Shown: positions 45,623 through 52,386 of the stretch, piece by piece
Numbering within the stretch: the stretch's first letter is position 1
How the letters are laid out: every line of letters starts with the position of its first letter
NCBI GenBank assembly: GCA_963820965.1
Contig: CAWGCC010000037.1
Coordinates: forward strand, 140,110 to 204,109
DNA from: DATEDA01 sp963820965
GTDB taxonomy: Bacteria; Pseudomonadota; Gammaproteobacteria; Burkholderiales; SG8-39
Direction: 5' to 3'
Length of the DNA: 64,000 bases
Translations under genes and position numbers: made by a program
The notes under the pieces: model-generated
Told to the model about the DNA's origin: nothing
Databases searched by the model: none
The model's input: the letters and a program-made list of their open reading frames with translations, nothing else

Positions 45623-45991
45623 TCAACCGAACGCGAGCTTGCCCAGCTCGCGGAAAGAGTCCTGGAAGTTGCCCTCGGTCCACGCCTCGCCCGCCGGCGT
45701 GCGCACGCCCTCGCGATTGAGCGCGGCGACGATGCCGGCGAGGTCGTAGATCCGCTGTCCGAAGATCTGCTCGAGGGTGTCGGCGAGCGTCTGCTCGTAC
45801 TCGGTCGGTACCGCCGGCCGCGTCTGCCACTGGATCAGGTCGCGCTCTGCCGTCGCATAGATGTGTCCGGCACCCGCACCCTGGTCCCGGCGCGGGTTCC
45901 GGTACGCCTCTAGGTAAGGGTTCAAGTCCTGGATCACCTCCGCGGTGTTCGCCGCGGGCAGGTGAATCCTCATCTCGCCTCGCTCTGCCAT
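45623..45991 (-). CDS. Small recombinase-like helix-turn-helix protein
   Basis: This 122-residue protein has a C-terminal part (IAALNREGVRTPAGEAWTEGNF style segment, about residues 85-112) that resembles the recombinase/DNA-invertase helix-turn-helix that reads target DNA, but it has no catalytic domain. The N-terminal half (MRIHLPAANTAEVIQDLNPYL) is unlike recombinases. AAGGAGG 5-9 bases ahead of the ATG at 45991 supports the start, which lies inside the 3' end of the iclR gene (22-base overlap). Proteins of this kind sit beside Rieske oxygenase genes, so an accessory or regulatory role in the pathway is possible. Real function unknown. Confidence 0.78.
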   Translation of the reverse strand: MAERGEMRIHLPAANTAEVIQDLNPYLEAYRNPRRDQGAGAGHIYATAERDLIQWQTRPAVPTEYEQTLADTLEQIFGQRIYDLAGIVAALNREGVRTPAGEAWTEGNFQDSFRELGKLAFG

Positions 45992-46806
45992 GCTGCCTCC
46001 TTGTGCTTGGACTGGGATCGCACGGCCGCGTCGGCCGGGCGATGGTTGAGTTGGCGGGAAAGCTCCGCCGCCGCGCCGAGCACCTGCGCCACGAGCCGCT
46101 CGCGGAGCTCCCGCGGTTCGAGCGTCGGGCGCTGCGCAGTAACGCTGATCGCGGCGACGATCTTGCCGTCCCGGTCGCGCACCGGTGCCGCCACCGCGGA
46201 GATGCCCTGCTCGAAGAACGATTCGCTGACCGCGTGGCCGCGCGCGCGATCCTCGCGCAACAGGCGCTTGAGCTCGGCGAGCGTGCGCGGCGAGTTCGGC
46301 GAGACCCTGGGTAGGGCCGATTTCGGATAGAGCGCGCGCAGCGTCTCGTCGCCCTCGTCCATGAGCAGCACGCGGCCGAGGATGGTCGCATGCGCAGGGA
46401 ACCTCGTCCCGACGGTGACGCTGCTCGCGAAGGTGGACGGCGGCGATGCCTTCAACACCACGACCACCTCGCGACCGTCGCGGATCACGAGTTGCGCCGA
46501 CAGGCCGGTGGCGTCGCGCAGGCGCTCGATCACCGGTCGGGCGAACTCGGTCACGTCGAGCGACGCGATGTACTCGAAGCCGAGGCGGAGCACGGCCGGG
46601 CCGACGCGGTACCGGTCGCCTTCCCGCTCGAGGAAGCCGAGGCACTCGAGCGTCTGCACGAGGCGGAACGCGGTCGAGCGCGGGATGCCGAGAGCGCGTG
46701 CCATCTCCGCCGCCGTCAGGAACTTCCGGTTGCGGTCGAAGAGCTGCAGCGTTCGCAGGCCGCGCTCCAGACCCGGGACGGTATATCGCGACGCCGGTTC
46801 GTTCAT
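45970..46806 (-). CDS. IclR-family transcriptional regulator
   Basis: This 278-residue regulator has an N-terminal winged HTH (SRYTVPGLERGLRTLQLFDR, then AAEMARALGIPRSTAFRLVQTL) and a C-terminal IclR effector domain (GTRFPAHATILGRVLL, ALYPKSALPRVSPNSPRTLA and GISAVAAPVRDRDGKIVAAI). It lies inside the catabolic operon, its ATG overlapping the hydrolase stop (ATGA). The palindrome at 49348-49363 at the operon promoter is a natural target, so autoregulation with substrate as inducer is a testable model. Whether it activates or represses cannot be read from sequence. Confidence 0.94.
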   Translation of the reverse strand: MNEPASRYTVPGLERGLRTLQLFDRNRKFLTAAEMARALGIPRSTAFRLVQTLECLGFLEREGDRYRVGPAVLRLGFEYIASLDVTEFARPVIERLRDATGLSAQLVIRDGREVVVVLKASPPSTFASSVTVGTRFPAHATILGRVLLMDEGDETLRALYPKSALPRVSPNSPRTLAELKRLLREDRARGHAVSESFFEQGISAVAAPVRDRDGKIVAAISVTAQRPTLEPRELRERLVAQVLGAAAELSRQLNHRPADAAVRSQSKHKEAAWQSEAR

Positions 46807-47663
46807 GCCGTCGCTCCGTGAGTGCAGCTCGCCGCGAACTCGGCGATCAGCGCATTCACCGTCGCGGGGGCGTCGAGAAAGGAAAGATGCGCCGGACCTT
46901 CCAGCAGGCGGTAGGTCGCGCGCGGGAACGCGCGCGCGATGCGCTCGCATCCTGCCGGCGGCGTGATCGTGTCGGCGGAAGCGGCGACGACGAGCACCGG
47001 ACCCGGATAGCGCGCCGCGTCCTCGACGAGCCGCGCGTTCCCGAGCATGCGGGCAGCCTGGGTATAGCCGTCGGGGCGGATCTTCGCGGTGCTCCAGGCG
47101 GCGAGCGCCCGTGACTCGGCCGCAGCCGCCGCCGACAGCATCCCGGGAGAGAGCTCCTGCGCCATGCCCTCGGGGCCGAGGCGGGCGAGCCGCTCGAGGC
47201 GCGTAGCGAGTCTCTCTTCCCGCTGCTTCGGATCGGCGAGGCCGTAGCCGCCGGCCGGGTTCAGCAGCAGCAGGCCGGCGACACGCTCCGGACGGGCCGC
47301 AGCGAACGCGCCCGCGATCAGCGCCCCGAGCGAGCTACCGACCAGCACCGCGCGGGCGATCTCGAGCGAATCGAGAAGGGCCGCGAGCGCGCCGGCATAG
47401 TCGGCCGCTGTGGGCGACTCCGCCGCGAGTCGATCGGACTCACCGTAGCCGGGTGCGTCCCACGCGATCATGCGGAAGCGGGCACTGAGTGCCTCCAGCT
47501 GCCGCACCCACGACCCGGACTGGTTGCCGATACCGTGCAAGAGGACGAGCGCCGGTCCCGCACCCGCTTCGCGGAAGGAGACGGTCCCGCGCCCGGCCGC
47601 GCGCTTTGCGAGCGGATACCGGGCGACGAGCGCTGCGGCGGAGGCGAGGTCGAGGATTGTCAT
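46803..47663 (-). CDS. Alpha/beta hydrolase
   Basis: This 286-residue hydrolase has VLLHGIGNQSGSWVRQL (oxyanion region), AWDAPGYGESDR, the nucleophile elbow VGSSLGALIAG with Ser at about 108, Asp in VVAASADTITPP and His in EGPAHLSFLD. This is the usual alpha/beta triad of meta-cleavage-product hydrolases and related C-C or ester hydrolases. In a ring-cleavage operon, hydrolysis of the ring-opened product is plausible. Both ends overlap neighbours by four bases (ATGA junctions), so it is tightly coupled with the cupin and iclR genes. Confidence 0.9.
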   Translation of the reverse strand: MTILDLASAAALVARYPLAKRAAGRGTVSFREAGAGPALVLLHGIGNQSGSWVRQLEALSARFRMIAWDAPGYGESDRLAAESPTAADYAGALAALLDSLEIARAVLVGSSLGALIAGAFAAARPERVAGLLLLNPAGGYGLADPKQREERLATRLERLARLGPEGMAQELSPGMLSAAAAAESRALAAWSTAKIRPDGYTQAARMLGNARLVEDAARYPGPVLVVAASADTITPPAGCERIARAFPRATYRLLEGPAHLSFLDAPATVNALIAEFAASCTHGATA

Positions 47664-48241
47664 TCCCCTTCGCTCATGGCTTTCGTTTCAGACTGCGTCA
47701 ACGAACGCTTGATCTTCGCGAGCGGCGAATCAGGCGGATAGGTCGGCGTGATCGGCTGCGGTGCGCCCAGCATCACGCACATCAGCGCGTCTTCCTCGCC
47801 GATGTTGTGCTCCTCGCGGTAGACCCCGGGCGGGACCGAGATCAGGTCGCGCTCGCCGAGCGTAGCTTCCCAGCGCTCGCCGTCCTTCTCGAGGATGACC
47901 TTCATCCTGCCGCGCATCACGAAGAAGATCTCTTCCACGTCGGTGTGGATGTGCATCGGGCCGATGTGGCCGGCCGGGATCAGCATGGTCGAGAACGTGA
48001 AGTGCCCGGCGGGGACCACGTTCACGTCGGCGGCGACGCCGGTGCCGCCGGTGCCGACGTAGCGCATCTGGGCCCGGCGGTACTTCGGGTCGTAGTCGGC
48101 CTGGAACTTGAGCGCGTCCCAGTCGTACTTCCGGGTCGAGTGCCGCGCCACTCGCGAATCCATCCACTGCGCGAAGCTCGCGTCCCCGGGGCGGTCCCAC
48201 GAGCGGTTGATCTTGGGGTCCTTGACAGCCTGGTCAGCCAT
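47660..48241 (-). CDS. Cupin-domain protein
   Basis: This 193-residue protein has a single cupin barrel. Motif 1 is around GPMHIHTDVEEIFFVMRGRM (two His and a Glu as likely metal ligands) and motif 2 is around SVPPGVYREEHNIGEEDALM. The N-terminal 80 residues have no recognised domain. Catabolic cupins can be dioxygenases, isomerases or ring-opening enzymes, or simply binders; the sequence does not decide. It lies 27 bases after the SDR and overlaps the hydrolase start. Confidence 0.85.
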   Translation of the reverse strand: MADQAVKDPKINRSWDRPGDASFAQWMDSRVARHSTRKYDWDALKFQADYDPKYRRAQMRYVGTGGTGVAADVNVVPAGHFTFSTMLIPAGHIGPMHIHTDVEEIFFVMRGRMKVILEKDGERWEATLGERDLISVPPGVYREEHNIGEEDALMCVMLGAPQPITPTYPPDSPLAKIKRSLTQSETKAMSEGE

Positions 48242-48268
48242 GAGTGGTCTCCTGCGAGGAAAGGTCGT

Positions 48269-49000
48269 TCAATGCATCACGAACCCGCCGTTCACGGCGA
48301 GGAGCTGGCCGGTCACGAAGCCGGCCGCATCGGAAAGGAGGTAGTTCACCGCGCCGCAAACGTCCTCGGGCAGCTGCGCGCGGTTGATCGCCCGACCTTC
48401 CAGATAGAGGCGGTGGCGCTCCGCCGGCACGTACTCGGTGGCCTCGACCAGGGTCAGCCCCGGCGCGACCGCGTTGACGGTGATGCCGTCGGGACCGAGC
48501 TCGCGCGCCATCGACTTCGTCATCGCGATCACCGCGCCCTTGCTCGCGACATAGGCGAGGAGCCGCGGCGCGCCCCAGAGCGCGGTGTCGGAGGCCACGT
48601 TGATCACGCGTCCGGCACTCGCGGCGCGCAGGTGAGGCCGGGCGGCTCGGGTCGCGAGCCAGGTTCCGCGCACGTTTACGGCCATCACGCGATCCCAGAT
48701 CTCCACTTCCAGCTCGTCGAGCGTCTTCCCGCCCGAGCTGGTGATCGCCCCGTTATTCACCAGTCCGTCCAGGCCGCCGAGGGCCTTGGCAGCTTTCCCG
48801 AGGCACGCGTCGATCGAGGCAGGGAGCGCGAGATCGAGGGGCACGAACGTGGCGCCGATCTCCTCCGCCGTCGCAAGGCCCTCGTCTTCGAGGATGTCCG
48901 CGATCGCCACGCGCGCGCCGGCACCGATCGCGCCTTCGGCGAACTTTCGGCCGAGGCCGCGGGCGCCGCCGGTGATCAGGATGCGTCGGTCGCGCAGCAT
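48269..49000 (-). CDS. SDR-family NAD(P)-dependent dehydrogenase
   Basis: This 243-residue classical short-chain dehydrogenase has the cofactor motif ILITGGARGLGRKFAEGAIG and LVNNGAI. Catalytic Ser is in INVASDTALWGAP, the intact YxxxK is in LAYVASKGAVIAMTKSMA, and GQLLAVNGGFVMH is at the C-terminus. In this operon it may oxidise a cis-diol or hydroxy intermediate. The ATG at 49000 is chosen because a GTG at 49024 would overlap the ferredoxin stop and adds residues unlike the family. Confidence 0.92.
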   Translation of the reverse strand: MLRDRRILITGGARGLGRKFAEGAIGAGARVAIADILEDEGLATAEEIGATFVPLDLALPASIDACLGKAAKALGGLDGLVNNGAITSSGGKTLDELEVEIWDRVMAVNVRGTWLATRAARPHLRAASAGRVINVASDTALWGAPRLLAYVASKGAVIAMTKSMARELGPDGITVNAVAPGLTLVEATEYVPAERHRLYLEGRAINRAQLPEDVCGAVNYLLSDAAGFVTGQLLAVNGGFVMH

Positions 49001-49005
49001 GGCGT

Positions 49006-49317
49006 TCAGTCCACCTTCACCCACAGACGCCCGCCCTCCAGCTTCACGGCGTAGCAGGCGAGGTCACGGCCACCGGGCTCCTTGGTGCATTTGCCGGTCG
49101 GGATGTGGAACTTCGCACCGTGCAGCGGGCATTCGATTTCCTCGCCCTCGACGAACCCCTGCGAGAGCAGCGCGTAGGCATGTGGGCAGACGTCCTCGAG
49201 GCCGTAATAGCTCCCGTTCACCAAGTAGAGCCCGATCTCGCGTTCGCCGACCTTGGCGGTGAGCGGGACATCGTCCGCGACGTCGGTCGCCGCGGCTACG
49301 TCGTGCCAGCTGGACAT
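49006..49317 (-). CDS. Rieske-type 2Fe-2S ferredoxin
   Basis: This 103-residue soluble ferredoxin has the Rieske ligands Cys44 and His46 (VCPHAYALLSQG) and Cys63 and His66 (ECPLHGAKF), and ends RLWVKVD as such ferredoxins do. It should carry electrons between the FAD reductase (37540-38751) and the Rieske oxygenase (44561-45607). AGGA 6 bases before the ATG at 49317 sets the start. It is the first gene behind the promoter at 49364-49392. Confidence 0.94.
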   Translation of the reverse strand: MSSWHDVAAATDVADDVPLTAKVGEREIGLYLVNGSYYGLEDVCPHAYALLSQGFVEGEEIECPLHGAKFHIPTGKCTKEPGGRDLACYAVKLEGGRLWVKVD

Positions 49318-49347
49318 GCGGTTCCTCTGTTTTACTAATGAAACAAC

Positions 49348-49363
49348 GTTCCTGATATGGAAC
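49348..49363. promoter_or_regulatory. Palindromic operator at the start of the catabolic operon
   Basis: GTTCC-TGATAT-GGAAC is a perfect 5-6-5 inverted repeat that begins one base after the -10 element and covers the expected transcription start. IclR-family repressors bind palindromes of this size (GGAA/TTCC half-sites are known for IclR itself). The adjacent GAAACAACGTTCC (49340-49352) is a second, imperfect repeat. The likely ligand is the IclR protein encoded in the same operon. Confidence 0.6.
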
Positions 49364-49392
49364 ATAATGCCTTCGCGCGCGGCCGCTGTCAA
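49364..49392 (-). promoter_or_regulatory. Sigma70-type promoter of the Rieske catabolic operon
   Basis: On the minus strand a perfect -35 TTGACA (49392-49387), a 17-base spacer and a -10 CATTAT (49369-49364, four of six consensus bases) stand 47 bases before the ferredoxin ATG. Transcription should begin near 49357 and run leftward through the catabolic genes. Best promoter match I found in the window. Confidence 0.7.
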
Positions 49393-49558
49393 GTTTTTTC
49401 CGGGGGCGCCGATCGGTGGGGCGGCCCGTCGCGAGAATCGCCCCGGAGCGCGCGGCCGGAGATCGGCGACCATGGTCGCGCGGGAAGACGCGGGCAAGCT
49501 GCCGAGCGAACCCGAACCCGCCCACAAGTCTTGCTGACGAACCAACTCTTTTTCGAGG

Positions 49559-50161
49559 GTGTCAGAGCGCGCGCGGGCAGTGTCGATGATGGCGCCGTGC
49601 GTGCGTCGAATCAGGAGGGAGGCGCCGTGCCGGGACCGGACCTCGGGCGGGTTCGTCGCGCGGATCGCGGCATCGAGCGAGGTCGACCTGCATTCGTGCG
49701 TTGCCTCGGCGATCTGTACGCAATCCGGCGCCCGCATCGCTCGCGCCTGCGACCGACTCGAGGCGTTCTTCGACGACATGACGCGTCGGGCGCCCGCGCA
49801 ACGCGGCAAGGACGACGGGGCGCTCGGCCAGGCAACGATCGGATTCAACCATCCCCTCTACCCCGATGGCGATCCGAGGGCAAGCTGTCTGCTGGGGATA
49901 GTCAGCGAGCGCAATACCCGGTCCGCTCGCCTCCGCGGCATCCAGGCATTCCTGGAATCCGCGGCACGCCGGTCGAAGCTCCACCCGCGGTTCGAGATGG
50001 CACTGGCAGTGCTGGCCATCGCCTTGCGCCTGCCGCGCGGGAGTGCCGCAGGGCTCTACACGCTAGGGCGCATCGCGGGCCTCGTCGCCCATATCACCGA
50101 ACAGCGGCTTGCGGGCTTCCTGATCCGTCCCCGGGCCAAGTTCTCCGCGCCCGGCTCCTGA
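49559..50161 (+). pseudogene. Citrate-synthase-family remnant (C-terminal half only)
   Basis: The reading of about 200 residues matches only the C-terminal half of citrate-synthase/citryl-CoA-lyase-like proteins. It has FVARIAASSEVDLHSCVASA, then GFNHPLYPDGDPRA, PRFEMALAVLAIALRLPRGS and AGLYTLGRIAGLVAHITEQR, ending LIRPRAKFSAPGS. The N-terminal half (about 180 residues) is absent. The segment where family members have the catalytic GPxHGG reads SGARIARACDR, so that His is missing. No ribosome-binding site is evident and the first 30 residues are unlike the family, so the start given is only the edge of the open frame. Most likely a decayed gene. Confidence 0.7.
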
Positions 50162-50164
50162 CTG

Positions 50165-50644
50165 CTAGCCCTTTGGCGCCGGATGAATGTTGTCCACCCA
50201 ATGCACTTCCTCCGGATTGGGTTCGACCGAGGGAATGTTGAGATTGACGACGACCGGCTCCTGGCCGCTCCGCACCAGCACGCAGGCGAGCTCTTCGTCG
50301 TCGCTCGCGTTGATCTCCTGGTGCGGCACGAACGGCGGAACGTAGATGAAGTCGCCGGGACCCGCCTCTGCGGTGAACTCCAGCCGGTCGCCCCATTTCA
50401 TCCGCGCCCGGCCCTTCACGACGTAGATCACGCTTTCCACCGGCCCGTGATGGTGCGCGCCGGTCTTGGCCTTGGGATGAATCACCACCGTACCGGCCCA
50501 GAGCTTCTCCGCGCCGGCGCGGGCGGCGGTGATCGCCGCCGCACGGTTCATCCCGGGCGTCTGCGGCGTGTTGATGTCGAGCTCGTTCGCGTGCACGACC
50601 CGTACGCCGTTGAGCCGCCATCTGGATTCGGTCGAACTCGTCAT
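50165..50644 (-). CDS. Cupin-domain protein
   Basis: This 159-residue single-domain cupin has motif 1 around GAHHHGPVESVIYVVKGRARM and motif 2 around GDFIYVPPFVPHQEINA. The three-His cluster and later His are likely metal ligands. AAGGAG 7 bases before the ATG at 50644 fixes the start. It follows the DUF35 gene by 22 bases on the same strand, and thus ends a thiolase-DUF35-cupin set. The function is unknown. Confidence 0.88.
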   Translation of the reverse strand: MTSSTESRWRLNGVRVVHANELDINTPQTPGMNRAAAITAARAGAEKLWAGTVVIHPKAKTGAHHHGPVESVIYVVKGRARMKWGDRLEFTAEAGPGDFIYVPPFVPHQEINASDDEELACVLVRSGQEPVVVNLNIPSVEPNPEEVHWVDNIHPAPKG

Positions 50645-50666
50645 GATTCGCTCCTTCGCCACGCCG

Positions 50667-51074
50667 TCAACGCCAGGCGGGCGCGAACATCGGCACCGGC
50701 GGCCCGCCGTCGCTCGGCTTGAAGACCACCCGCACACGCTGCCCGATGCGCACCGCGTCGAGATCGCAGTCCACGATGTTCGTCAACATCGTCACGCCCT
50801 CGTCGAGGGTCACGTAGGCGATGCAGTAGGGCACCGGCACGCCGCGCCGCAGGACGCTCCAAGTGTAGATCGCGCCGGTACCCTTCGCCTCGCGCCACTC
50901 GGTCCGGTCAGAGAAGCAGTGCGGACAGATCGCGCGCGGATAGTGATGGTAGTCGCCGCATGCGGCGCAGTACTTGACGAGCAGCCTTCCCTGCATCGCG
51001 GCGTCGAAGAAAGGCCTGTTCTCCGCGTTCAGCGCCGGCGCGGGGATCTTGCGTTCCTGATACGACATCGCCAC
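50667..51074 (-). CDS. DUF35 zinc-ribbon/OB-fold protein, thiolase partner
   Basis: This 135-residue acyl-CoA-binding-type protein has an N-terminal helix (ENRPFFDAAMQGRLLV), a rubredoxin-like zinc ribbon (Cys36, Cys39, Cys50, Cys53 in KYCAACG and ICPHC) and an OB-fold (GAIYTWSVLRRGVP onward). DUF35 proteins form complexes with thiolase-like partners; known cases include the ChsH2/Ltp2 retro-aldolase. It starts at a GTG (51074) with GGGAG about 7 bases upstream, 4 bases after the thiolase-like gene stop; an ATG at 51068 is possible. Confidence 0.9.
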   Translation of the reverse strand: MAMSYQERKIPAPALNAENRPFFDAAMQGRLLVKYCAACGDYHHYPRAICPHCFSDRTEWREAKGTGAIYTWSVLRRGVPVPYCIAYVTLDEGVTMLTNIVDCDLDAVRIGQRVRVVFKPSDGGPPVPMFAPAWR

Positions 51075-51078
51075 CCGC

Positions 51079-52245
51079 CTACTCCCGTTCCATGACGAGC
51101 GTCGCGCTACCGTGGCGCGTGCCGAGCTGGCCGCCCGTGCCCTGGGCGACCGCGAGGCCGCAGTTCCTCACCTGCACCTTCGGGTGCGCCTCGCCGCGAA
51201 GCTGCCGGACCGCCTCGATGATCTTGGTCATCCCGCCTCGATTCGCAGGATGGTTGTTGCAGAGTCCGCCGCCGTCGGTGTTGAAAGGCAGCTTTCCCGT
51301 ACCGGAGATCAGATTGCCGTCGGCGACAAACCGGCCGCCCTCGCCCTTGCCGCAGAAACCGAGATCCTCGAGCTGCACGATCACCGTGATCGTGAAGCTG
51401 TCGTAGATCGAGGCGTACTGGATATCGGCGGGTTTCACGCCCGCCTCATTGAATGCAGCCGCTCCCGACCACGCGGCGCCCGAGACCGTGAGCTCGAGCT
51501 TCCCGCCGCCCTGCCCCTTCGGCGATTCGCCCGCGCCGATCACCTTCACCCGCGGCCGCTCGAGGCTCTTAGCGATCTCCGGCCGCGCGACGATCACCGC
51601 GCCGCCGCCGTCGCTCACGACGCAGCAGTCGAGGCGATGCAGCGGATCGGCGATCACGGGTGAGTCCAGCACTTCGTCCACGGTCACGAGCTCGCGCAGC
51701 ATCGCGTTCGGGTTGTGCCGGGCGTGATGCGAGGCGGCGACCTTCACCCACGCGAGCTGCTCGGACGTGGTGCCGTAGTCGTGCATGTGGCGCATCGCCA
51801 CCATCGCGTAGCTATTCGCCGTCACGAGGCCGTAGGGCAGCTCGAACGGCCCGTCGGGTACCGCGGCGCCCCAGTTCCGGGGTTGTGTCCCGCTCGAGCC
51901 CTCCGAGCGCGGTCGTCCGGCGAGCGTGATCAGGACGACGTTGCACTTGCCCGCCGCAATCGCCTGCGCCGCGTGTCCGACATGCACCAGGTACGACGAA
52001 CCCCCGGTGTCGGTCGAGTCCAGGTGCCGGACTCTGAGGCCGAGATAGTCCAGCATCGAGAGCGGCCCGAGGCCCGGCGCATCGCCGGCGCAGCAATAGC
52101 CGTCCACGTCGTTCCGGGTCAGCCCGGCGTCATCGAGCGCGCCCTTCGCGACCTCCGCGTGCAGTTGCGCGACCGATTTGTCCTCGGCCTTGCGAGTCGG
52201 ATGCTCGTAGGCGCCGACGATATAGGCCTTGCCCTTGATGCTCAT
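51079..52245 (-). CDS. Thiolase-like (SCP2/Ltp2-type) protein without the usual nucleophilic Cys
   Basis: This 388-residue protein of the SCP2-thiolase-like family has AYIVGAYEHPTRKAEDKS, LHAEVAKGALDDAGL, the SDGGGAVIVARPEIAKSL strand, and the C-terminal GLCNNHPANRGGMTKIIEA and GTRHGSATLVM. At the position of the thiolase nucleophile it reads DTGGSSYLVHVGHAAQAI with no Cys. That fits Ltp2-like aldolases rather than true thiolases. Paired with DUF35 it could split a branched or aromatic acyl-CoA by retro-aldol cleavage. GGAGG 7 bases before the ATG at 52245 sets the start. Confidence 0.9.
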   Translation of the reverse strand: MSIKGKAYIVGAYEHPTRKAEDKSVAQLHAEVAKGALDDAGLTRNDVDGYCCAGDAPGLGPLSMLDYLGLRVRHLDSTDTGGSSYLVHVGHAAQAIAAGKCNVVLITLAGRPRSEGSSGTQPRNWGAAVPDGPFELPYGLVTANSYAMVAMRHMHDYGTTSEQLAWVKVAASHHARHNPNAMLRELVTVDEVLDSPVIADPLHRLDCCVVSDGGGAVIVARPEIAKSLERPRVKVIGAGESPKGQGGGKLELTVSGAAWSGAAAFNEAGVKPADIQYASIYDSFTITVIVQLEDLGFCGKGEGGRFVADGNLISGTGKLPFNTDGGGLCNNHPANRGGMTKIIEAVRQLRGEAHPKVQVRNCGLAVAQGTGGQLGTRHGSATLVMERE

Positions 52246-52335
52246 CCGATGCCTCCGGTTGCCAGGCAGGGCGCGCACCACCCGCCACGAAGACAGCATA
52301 CTAGCCGGGACGAACACCTCGGGAGGGGCAGAGTG

Positions 52336-52361
52336 AACAAAAGCCCGGCGACCAGCCAGGC
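52336..52361 (-). terminator. Rho-independent terminator after the lyase-Bug operon
   Basis: On the minus strand GCCTGGC-TGGTC-GCCGGGC (52361-52343) forms a 7-bp stem with one G-T pair and a 5-base loop, followed directly by TTTTGTT (52342-52336). It ends the transcript about 50 bases past the Bug gene stop, ahead of the thiolase-like gene. Best terminator in the window. Confidence 0.65.
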
Positions 52362-52386
52362 CTTCGATTCTGCACTGCGCTGTCAG

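Noticed and set aside
45623..45991. Recombinase-like protein as evidence of a mobile element
   Set aside because: It lacks the serine recombinase catalytic domain, has no attachment-like repeats around it and is embedded in a catabolic operon.
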